A stretch of 10,967 nucleotides of DNA from NCBI GenBank assembly GCA_020445245.1, contig JAGRHB010000034.1:1-10967 (forward strand), in the 5' to 3' direction. The translations under genes were made by a program, and so were the position numbers. How positions within the stretch are numbered: the stretch's first letter is position 1; every line of letters starts with the position of its first letter. This document shows, in pieces, positions 6,610 through 10,967 of the stretch. The DNA comes from Gammaproteobacteria bacterium. GTDB lineage: Bacteria; Pseudomonadota; Gammaproteobacteria; Chromatiales; Sedimenticolaceae. The notes below the pieces were generated by a model. The model did no database searches and was not told where the DNA came from. It saw only the letters and a list, made by a program, of their open reading frames with translations.

Positions 6610-7251
6610 GTGGGTCAGATTTTCATCAGTTACTCCAGTGAGGATACGGAATTCGCGCGACGTCTTGCGGGCGCCTTCGAGGACCAGGGTTGGTCTGTCT
6701 GGTGGGACAAGCAGATTCCGCCGGGGATGGATTATGCGCAGGTCATAGAGGCGGCCGTGAAGAAGGCGCAATGCGTCGTCGTTCTGTGGTCGCAGCGCTC
6801 CATCCGGTCACGCTGGGTACATACCGAAGCCGCTGCAGGTGCGGATCGCAACATCGTCGCGACGGTGATCATCGACGATATCCCGAACGAGAGCATTCCG
6901 TTCGAGTTCAAACGCCTCCAGGCGGTCAACCTGAGTGACTGGCAGCCGGGCATCGCACATCCGGGTTTTGACCTGCTGGCCAACCGTATCCGGTCGATCC
7001 TGAACGAGCCGCTGAGTCCGGACAGCCCGGTGAAACGGTCATCCGGCAACGTGTCCTGGAAAGAGGCACTGACCAGCTGGGGCAGGGGCAGACAGCGTGG
7101 TTTTCGTATCGGTGGTGCGATCGCCGGGTTGCTCGGGGTGACATCCTGCACCGAGGCGATCGATATGGGGGACACAGAGATGCTCAGCGGTGCGTTGTTC
7201 CTGCTTGGGATCGCCGCATGGCTGATTCACCTCGGGCGCAAGCCGTCTTGA
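6610..7251 (+). CDS. TIR-domain protein with C-terminal membrane hairpin
   Basis: A 213-residue protein starting with GTG, after AGAGG (6601-6605) with a short 4-base spacing. Residues 1-130 form a bacterial TIR domain: box 1 IFISYSSED (4-12), the helix FARRLAGAFEDQGWSV, the BB-loop WWDKQIPPGMDY (31-42), and SQRSIRSRWVHTE (61-73). In that last motif Glu73 sits where the catalytic glutamate of TIR NAD hydrolases and cyclases lies. After a polar linker, two hydrophobic stretches, about 166-181 and 191-207, should form a short membrane hairpin, so the TIR domain would face the cytoplasm from the inner membrane. Bacterial TIR domains typically cleave NAD, either to kill the infected cell or to make a cyclic ADP-ribose-type signal. 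Which applies here is unknown. The end of the gene overlaps the SLATT gene by 34 bp, implying coupled expression. The TIR call is firm; the defence role is inference from family and context. Confidence 0.87.
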   Translation: MGQIFISYSSEDTEFARRLAGAFEDQGWSVWWDKQIPPGMDYAQVIEAAVKKAQCVVVLWSQRSIRSRWVHTEAAAGADRNIVATVIIDDIPNESIPFEFKRLQAVNLSDWQPGIAHPGFDLLANRIRSILNEPLSPDSPVKRSSGNVSWKEALTSWGRGRQRGFRIGGAIAGLLGVTSCTEAIDMGDTEMLSGALFLLGIAAWLIHLGRKPS

Positions 7252-7700
7252 ACAGTGCCCGTACCAATTACCCACGGCTCGAGGACCAGATCGAGTGGTA
7301 TGACCGCAAGAGTGTGCATCACCAACGATGGTACCGCCGGCTGAAAGTGACCTCGATTGCCGCCGCTGCACTGGTGCCTTTGTTCAGCAGTCTTGACGAT
7401 TTTGGCCTACTCGCTGGCGTGCTCGGTGTTCTGGTGGTTGTCGTGGAGGGCCTGCAGCATGTCAACCAGCATCACGAGAACTGGATCCGCTACCGCGCCA
7501 CCGCTGAGAACCTGATGCACGAGAAGTATCTTTACCTGGCGCGGGCCGGGCACTATGCCGGCCGGGGCGACGACGAAGCGTTCCGGCGGCTGGCGACCAG
7601 CGTCGAAGCGATCCTGTCGCGAGAGGGTGAGGCATGGCAGCAATTGCTGCAGAATCTCGAGGAACAGACGTCCCGGCCGCCTCAGTTGCCGGTGGACTGA
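7218..7700 (+). CDS. DUF4231/SLATT-type two-TM protein, candidate membrane effector
   Basis: A 160-residue protein. An N-terminal helix ([23 protein letters not shown], 21-43) is followed by two TM segments at about 45-60 and 63-80. A conserved amphipathic helix ([29 protein letters not shown], 87-115) and a Glu/Arg-rich tail complete it. This layout and the YDRKS and NWIRYR..AE..MHEK..Y patterns match DUF4231, a member of the SLATT 2-TM superfamily. SLATT proteins were predicted computationally to be pore-forming effectors beside nucleotide-signal generators. The ATG at 7218 lies inside the TIR gene. An in-frame TTG at 7248, overlapping the TIR stop as TTGA, is an alternative start that would remove ten residues. 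Neither has a strong Shine-Dalgarno, so translational coupling is likely. No ligand-sensing domain (SLOG, Macro, SAVED) is attached. The 3' end overlaps the convergent RNase T gene by 19 bp. Family likely; function inferred. Confidence 0.78.
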   Translation: MADSPRAQAVLNSARTNYPRLEDQIEWYDRKSVHHQRWYRRLKVTSIAAAALVPLFSSLDDFGLLAGVLGVLVVVVEGLQHVNQHHENWIRYRATAENLMHEKYLYLARAGHYAGRGDDEAFRRLATSVEAILSREGEAWQQLLQNLEEQTSRPPQLPVD

Positions 7701-8335
7701 TCGGCCCAGGGCCTCTCGTCGACGGCCGCGTTCCAGCGGTTGACAATGTGACAAAACAGTTCGGCAGTCTTCTCTGTGTCGTACAGCGCCGTATGCGCCT
7801 CAGCCGCGTCCCACTCGATACCCGCAGCGATAACGGTCCGTGCCAGCACCGTCTGACCGTAGGCGAGACCGGACAGGGTCACGGTGTCGAAGGTGCTGAA
7901 CGGGTGGAAGGGGTTACGCTTGTAGGCGGTACGTTCGACCGCCGCATTGATGAACCCCAAATCGAAGAACGCATTGTGACCGACCAGAATCGCACGCTTG
8001 CAGGCGCTGGCCTTGACTGCCGAGCGGATCGGCCGAAACACGTGGTCGAGGGCCTCCTTTTCCTCGAATGCGCCGCGAAACGGGTGGTGAGGGTCGATCC
8101 CGTTGAAGGCCAGCGCCTTGGGGTCGAGATTGGCGCCGGCGAAGGGTTGCACGTGGCAGCTGATCGATTCTGCCGGCTCGAGATTGCCGGATCCGTCCAT
8201 GCGCAGGATCACCGCCGCAATCTCGAGCAGCGCATCGGTCTGGGCACTGAAGCCTGCCGTTTCGACGTCGACGACGACCGGCAGGTAACCGCGAAACCGC
8301 CGACTGATCGCGGTGTTGTAGGCTTTGTTTTCCAC
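7682..8335 (-). CDS. rnt: Ribonuclease T
   Basis: A DEDDh 3'-5' exoribonuclease that trims the CCA ends of tRNA during turnover and matures the 3' ends of stable RNAs. The GTG at 8335 gives 217 residues and puts the catalytic residues at Asp23, Glu25 (VDVETAGF), Asp125 (HNAFFDLGF), His181 and Asp186 (AHTALYDTE). These are the same numbers as in the 215-residue E. coli enzyme, which is a strong argument for this start although no Shine-Dalgarno is visible. Other family blocks are [32 protein letters not shown] and FCHIVNRW. An open extension up to 8479 runs into the divergent TraB-family gene and carries no family sequence, so I reject it. Only 17 bases separate the two starts, so the rnt promoter must lie inside the neighbouring gene. 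At its 3' end it overlaps the SLATT gene tail to tail, with no terminator. Confidence 0.95.
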   Translation of the reverse strand: MENKAYNTAISRRFRGYLPVVVDVETAGFSAQTDALLEIAAVILRMDGSGNLEPAESISCHVQPFAGANLDPKALAFNGIDPHHPFRGAFEEKEALDHVFRPIRSAVKASACKRAILVGHNAFFDLGFINAAVERTAYKRNPFHPFSTFDTVTLSGLAYGQTVLARTVIAAGIEWDAAEAHTALYDTEKTAELFCHIVNRWNAAVDERPWADQSTGN

Positions 8336-8352
8336 GCGCGGCAGGATACCGA

Positions 8353-9246
8353 ATGCACAGCACGATAGCGATTCACCTTTTCCCGGGGCTGCGGCTGGCC
8401 ACACTGCTGTTGGCGCTGCTTTCCACCGCCTGGGGAGGGCAGGCGCCTGTCTACCGCGTGCTGTCCGAGGGCAGGGCACCGAGTTATCTGGTGGGTACCA
8501 TGCACAGCGAAGATCCGCGTGTCCTGGCGGTTCTGACGCCGCTGGTGCCGCTGATCGACAGCGTCGACACAGTGGTGATCGAGATGATCCCGGATGCGGT
8601 GACCATGCTGGCGGTTGCGGCCGCTACGCTGCTGCCGGCAGATCAGCGCCTGCGAGGCCTGGTCGGCGACGCGGACTATTCCGCGCTGCGTGACGCGGCA
8701 GGCCGGCGTGGCATACCGGAGGCGGTACTCGACCGCCTCAAACCGTGGGCCGCTGCGGTGACCATTGGCATGCCGCCGGCGGAGACCGGTCGGTTCCTCG
8801 ATATCGAAATCTATCTTGCGGCGCAGCAAAGGGGACGCAGTGTGGTCGGGCTGGAATCGCCGGTCGAGCAGCTGGCACTGTTCGACGAAATGCCGTCCGC
8901 GCTGCAGCTGGCGTTGCTCGGTGACACGGTCAAGAACGCCGGGCAGCAGCCGAAACAGCTGGAGGAACTGACAGAGGCCTATCTGCAGGGCGACGCCGAT
9001 CTGATCTATCGGGCCGCACAGGCGCAGTACGCCAAAATGCCGCCGGCCCTGTCGCAATGGTTTGCCGGGCAGCTGATCAGACAGAGGAACGCACGCATGC
9101 TCGAACGGCTCGCACCATTGCTGACGAAAGAAACGGTGTTGGTGGCGGTCGGTGCGATGCACCTTGGCGGTGATACGGGGCTGGTTGCCGGATTACAGCG
9201 ACTTGGCTACCGCCTCGAGCCCTGGGGCGGGATATCAGCGAGATGA
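8353..9246 (+). CDS. TraB/GumN-family protein, exported
   Basis: A 297-residue protein with a hydrophobic N-terminal segment (about 10-28, cleavage likely near STAWGGQA), so it is probably periplasmic or membrane-anchored. It carries the TraB/GumN/Tiki hallmarks: [10 protein letters not shown] with His51, [22 protein letters not shown] (148-169) with EQ at 172-173, the RNARM segment (245-249), and the C-terminal [10 protein letters not shown] with His270. Eukaryotic Tiki members are metalloproteases. The bacterial members are largely uncharacterised and are often annotated as TraB/GumN or 'polysaccharide biosynthesis protein' without evidence. The ATG at 8353 is supported by AGGA (8343-8346) and by the signal sequence that starts there. 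It diverges from rnt and precedes mlaA by 105 bp, with mlaA having its own promoter. Family is confident; the substrate is unknown. Confidence 0.88.
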   Translation: MHSTIAIHLFPGLRLATLLLALLSTAWGGQAPVYRVLSEGRAPSYLVGTMHSEDPRVLAVLTPLVPLIDSVDTVVIEMIPDAVTMLAVAAATLLPADQRLRGLVGDADYSALRDAAGRRGIPEAVLDRLKPWAAAVTIGMPPAETGRFLDIEIYLAAQQRGRSVVGLESPVEQLALFDEMPSALQLALLGDTVKNAGQQPKQLEELTEAYLQGDADLIYRAAQAQYAKMPPALSQWFAGQLIRQRNARMLERLAPLLTKETVLVAVGAMHLGGDTGLVAGLQRLGYRLEPWGGISAR

Positions 9247-9261
9247 CCCCGGGGCGCCCGG

Positions 9262-9291
9262 CTGTTATCGCATGAACCGCGTGCCTATAAT
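9262..9291 (+). promoter_or_regulatory. Promoter of mlaA
   Basis: A perfect TATAAT (9286-9291) lies in the TraB-mlaA gap. The -35 region is weak: CTGTTA at 9262-9267 with an 18-base spacer is the best fit. A start near 9298 gives a leader of about 54 nt. The leader contains a near-palindrome, GTACGGGTCCGTAC (9305-9318). The bases just before the promoter (9247-9261) are almost all G and C and can fold, but have no T run, so they are not a clear terminator for the TraB-family gene. Confidence 0.6.
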
Positions 9292-9351
9292 GTCGCGTCC
9301 ATCCGTACGGGTCCGTACCGCTCGAAGGTGAAGGAAGCAAGGAAAAACAAC

Positions 9352-10062
9352 ATGAAGATCCCTGCCTTGTTGTACAAGAAGGCACCCGTTCTGCTGATTG
9401 CCGCCACGCTGGTCGTTGCCGGCTGCGCGACGGGCCCGGACCGTGATCCGCGCGATCCCTTGGAGGATTTCAACCGCGCCGTATACAGCTTCAACGATAT
9501 GCTCGACCGTGCGCTCGTGACGCCATTGGCCGAAGGCTACAATGCCATTACCCCGGCGCCGGTCAACAGGGGTGTCACCAATTTCTTCAACAATCTCGAG
9601 GACGTGCGCTCGGCGCTGAACAACCTTCTGCAGTTCAAGATCGGCCGCGCCTTCAGCGACGTGGGTCGGGTTGCGGTCAACAGCACCATTGGCATCCTCG
9701 GCCTGCTGGACGTAGCCAGCAACATGAACCTGCCGCGTTACGACGAAGATTTCGGTCAGACCCTCGGGGTGTGGGGCTTTGGTTCTGGACCTTACCTGGT
9801 GCTGCCCTTCTTCGGTCCACGCTCGGTGCGTGACGGGGTGGGCGTGGTTGTCGACTGGTATACCGATCCGTTGATACTGATCGATGACAGCACCGTACGC
9901 TGGAGTCTGATCGGCCTGGATATCGTCGATATTCGTGCCGACCTGCTCAACGCCAGCCGGGTCATCGATCAGGCGGCCCTCGATCCCTATTCCTTCATCC
10001 GCGATGCCTATCTGCAGCGGCGGCAGAACCTCGTCTACGACGGCAATCCGCCTGAGGAATAG
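9352..10062 (+). CDS. mlaA: MlaA (VacJ) outer-membrane lipoprotein of the Mla phospholipid transport system
   Basis: A 236-residue lipoprotein. MlaA removes mislocalised phospholipids from the outer leaflet of the outer membrane and passes them to periplasmic MlaC and the inner-membrane MlaFEDB transporter. The signal peptide (MKIPALLYKKAPVLLIAATL) ends in a lipobox VAGC with the lipidated Cys25. Ala at +2 means no Lol-avoidance signal, so the protein goes to the outer membrane. Family blocks are DPLEDFNRAVYSFND, GVTNFFNNLEDVRSALNNLLQ, RVAVNSTIGILGLLDVAS, DFGQTLGVWGFGSGPYLVLP and FGPRSVRDGVG. A GTG at 9328 would add eight residues. I prefer ATG 9352 because AAGGA (9339-9343) sits at proper spacing and the signal peptide becomes canonical. 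It is monocistronic, with its own promoter and terminator; in gammaproteobacteria mlaA is commonly separate from the mlaFEDCB operon. Confidence 0.95.
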   Translation: MKIPALLYKKAPVLLIAATLVVAGCATGPDRDPRDPLEDFNRAVYSFNDMLDRALVTPLAEGYNAITPAPVNRGVTNFFNNLEDVRSALNNLLQFKIGRAFSDVGRVAVNSTIGILGLLDVASNMNLPRYDEDFGQTLGVWGFGSGPYLVLPFFGPRSVRDGVGVVVDWYTDPLILIDDSTVRWSLIGLDIVDIRADLLNASRVIDQAALDPYSFIRDAYLQRRQNLVYDGNPPEE

Positions 10063-10085
10063 GCTGGTCAGGCCGTCGACAACAG

Positions 10086-10113
10086 AGCCCCCGGATGTGG
10101 GGCTTTTTTGTTT
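10086..10113 (+). terminator. Intrinsic terminator after mlaA
   Basis: AGCCCC (10086-10091) pairs with GGGGCT (10099-10104) around a 7-nt loop. The stem runs into a six-T tract (10104-10109), then G and three more T. It starts 24 bases after the mlaA stop and is a textbook Rho-independent terminator. Confidence 0.92.
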
Positions 10114-10181
10114 CCTGGTGTTTTCCCGGTAATTCAATAGTTTTTTTCAACTGGCATTGTACTGATTTAGCAAAATACCAA

Positions 10182-10210
10182 TTGACAATTTAAGCAAACT
10201 CTAAAATACT
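10182..10210 (+). promoter_or_regulatory. Strong promoter of the sulfur-globule-like gene
   Basis: A perfect TTGACA (10182-10187), a 17-base spacer and AATACT (10205-10210) form a sigma70-type promoter. It sits in a markedly AT-rich stretch (about 10110-10212), unlike the rest of the window, with a seven-T run at 10141-10147 that could serve as an UP element or bend. The start would be near 10217. The first transcribed bases then hold an inverted repeat, CAGGGT (10216-10221) / ACCCTG (10238-10243), which could form a 5' mRNA-stabilising hairpin. The leader is about 72 nt. Confidence 0.65.
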
Positions 10211-10288
10211 AAGCACAGGGTTGAGCAAGGCAGTACGACCCTGCTGTTCCAAACACTACTCAGAGTTCCATTCTTGGAGATTGATGAC

Positions 10289-10696
10289 ATGAAATTCGCA
10301 AAGATCGCTGCGGTTGCAGCTCTGATTGCTGCTTCGGCGACCGCTTCCGCATGGTGGGGCGGTGGTCCCTGGGGCGGAAACGGCTGGGACAACAGCTACA
10401 ACAACGGTTATGGCCGTGGCAACGGCTGGGGCAACACCACTGGTGATTTCCTCGGCGACGCCGCTGGCGGTGGCGACTTCAGCATGAATATGTCTGGTCG
10501 CGGCAACACCAATATGCGCGGTTACGGCAGCGGCTACGGTGCCGGCGACGGCTGGGGCCGTGGTTACAACTACAGCGCGCCTTACTGGGGCGGTTACGGC
10601 TATCCGGGCTGGGGCGGCTACGCGCCTTATGGCTATGGTCCGGTCGGTCCGGCACCTGCAGCACCGGCTGCACCGGCTGCCGAAGCGGCTCAGTAA
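10289..10696 (+). CDS. Sulfur globule family protein (secreted, Gly/Tyr/Trp-rich)
   Basis: A 135-residue protein. The ATG at 10289 follows GGAGA (10276-10280) at 8 bases and starts a classic Sec signal peptide, [21 protein letters not shown], cleaved before WWGGGPWGG. The mature part is low complexity: Gly/Asn/Trp-rich to about residue 50, a middle segment with [21 protein letters not shown], then GYG/YGY-type aromatic-glycine repeats (78-117) and a Pro/Ala tail (119-132). This order closely resembles the SgpA/SgpB/SgpC envelope proteins of Allochromatium-type sulfur bacteria. Those proteins are exported to the periplasm and coat sulfur globules formed during sulfide or thiosulfate oxidation. 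The isolated gene with a strong promoter fits a highly expressed structural protein. An ATG at 10274 in the same frame would spoil the signal peptide. The alternative is a generic Gly-rich secreted protein; the WWGGxPWG start and the NMSxxG segment favour the sulfur globule family. Confidence 0.8.
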   Translation: MKFAKIAAVAALIAASATASAWWGGGPWGGNGWDNSYNNGYGRGNGWGNTTGDFLGDAAGGGDFSMNMSGRGNTNMRGYGSGYGAGDGWGRGYNYSAPYWGGYGYPGWGGYAPYGYGPVGPAPAAPAAPAAEAAQ

Positions 10697-10727
10697 GCAC
10701 CTGACGGCCACGCAGGGATGCGCCAGC

Positions 10728-10783
10728 GCACATGGATGTGCACAACGTGCTCCGGGTATCACGCTGCCGACGCGGCGTGATAC
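10728..10783. repeat. Two hairpins downstream of the sulfur-globule-like gene
   Basis: GCACA (10728-10732) pairs with TGTGC (10737-10741). A stronger perfect 9-bp inverted repeat, GTATCACGC (10756-10764) / GCGTGATAC (10775-10783), has a 10-base loop. Neither is followed by a T run. They may protect the 3' end of the sulfur-globule-like mRNA, attenuate readthrough into the next gene, or serve as an operator for it. No gene was seen in 10697-10845. Confidence 0.45.
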
Positions 10784-10845
10784 GCGGGATGGGGTTGTGG
10801 GCCACCCGATTTCTTCCAAACGCATACTTTCCTGGGGATAAACCA

Positions 10846-10967
10846 ATGACCATGATGACCAAAATCGCAGTGCACCCCGCCGAACATCGCTTTGGCGCTT
10901 TTGCTCCCCTGGCTCAGCCGCTCAAAGCCGGCGATGGCTTGCTGGTGCCAGGCAATGGCCTGCCCCG
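10846..10967 (+). CDS. Unrecognised protein, N-terminal fragment
   Basis: An open frame runs from ATG 10846 to the right edge (about 40 codons). It begins MTMMTKIAVHPAEHRFGAF and continues with APLAQPLKAGDGLLVPGNGL. It has no signal peptide, and the charged and proline-containing start suggests a cytoplasmic protein. Three ATGs compete (10846, 10852 and 10855); GGGGA (10834-10838) is best spaced for the first. Normal codon use and the position after a noncoding gap make it a likely real gene, but I do not recognise the family and too little is visible to assign a function. It is 149 bases from the sulfur-globule-like gene on the same strand; linked function is not shown. Confidence 0.6.
   Translation, partial: MTMMTKIAVHPAEHRFGAFAPLAQPLKAGDGLLVPGNGLP

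Noticed and set aside
6610..7700. Thoeris system (ThsA/ThsB)
   Set aside because: The partner lacks SIR2, SLOG and Macro domains; only a SLATT-like 2-TM fold is seen, so the name Thoeris is not justified.
8336..8479. 48-residue N-terminal extension of RNase T
   Set aside because: It has no family similarity, is the reverse of the TraB-family signal peptide region, and would move the catalytic Asp far from its usual position 23.
9305..9318. Near-palindrome GTACGGGTCCGTAC as an mlaA operator
   Set aside because: It is short, with only a 4-5 bp usable stem, and lies downstream of the predicted start; too weak to call as a regulatory site.
9265..10137. 290-codon minus-strand frame covering mlaA
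   Set aside because: It runs through the mlaA promoter and terminator on the other strand and is opposite a clear lipoprotein gene.
10350..10680. Tandem repeat or CRISPR-like array in the Gly-rich gene
   Set aside because: The repetition is codon-level low complexity of a Gly/Tyr/Pro/Ala protein, without regular repeat units or spacers.
1..10967. Insertion sequences, integrase, tRNA genes or attachment sites that would mark an island
   Set aside because: None seen; base composition around the TIR-SLATT pair looks like that of its neighbours, so recent transfer is not supported by this window.

Overview
The window looks like chromosome from a GC-rich, Gram-negative, sulfur-oxidising gammaproteobacterium. 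RNase T and a stand-alone MlaA lipoprotein point to Gammaproteobacteria. The strongest lifestyle clue is a secreted Gly/Tyr/Trp-rich protein near the right end (10289-10696) that resembles the sulfur globule envelope proteins of purple sulfur bacteria and their chemotrophic relatives. Species cannot be named from this sequence.

Layout, left to right. (1) 1-1711: the 3' part of a class III, GABA/omega-amino-acid type aminotransferase, coupled by a 4-bp ATGA overlap to an N-terminal-nucleophile amide hydrolase/acyltransferase of the C45 type. (2) 1866-2447, minus strand: an iron superoxide dismutase, convergent with the C45 gene across a 16-bp hairpin, with its own sigma70-like promoter. (3) 2669-5999: a two-gene operon of a HyuB-type hydantoinase/oxoprolinase subunit without HyuA and an asparagine-synthetase-like amidotransferase of the N-acetylglutaminylglutamine amide (NAGGN) type, 1 bp apart. 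(4) 6126-6467: monothiol glutaredoxin GrxD with its own promoter and a clear intrinsic terminator. (5) 6610-7700: an overlapping pair coding for a TIR-domain protein with a C-terminal membrane hairpin and a two-TM DUF4231/SLATT protein. (6) 7682-8335, minus: RNase T, overlapping the SLATT gene tail to tail. (7) 8353-9246: a TraB/GumN-family protein, divergent from RNase T with a 17-bp gap. (8) 9352-10062: MlaA with a TATAAT promoter and a strong terminator. (9) 10289-10696: the sulfur-globule-like protein, behind an AT-rich promoter and leader. (10) From 10846: the first 40 codons of an unrecognised gene.

Most of the window is housekeeping: oxidative stress and Fe-S handling (SodB, GrxD), RNA maturation (RNase T) and outer-membrane lipid asymmetry (MlaA). 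The hydrolase, HyuB and NAGGN-type genes suggest amide and amino-acid metabolism, perhaps linked to osmoprotection. The best candidate for an under-described system is the TIR-SLATT pair. A predicted NAD-consuming or signalling TIR enzyme is translationally coupled to a predicted membrane-perforating effector, with its own promoter, and lies between housekeeping genes. This matches the general design predicted for nucleotide-centred conflict systems, but no typical ligand-binding partner (SLOG, Macro) is encoded beside it. The system assignment is an inference from domain recognition by eye; no search was run.
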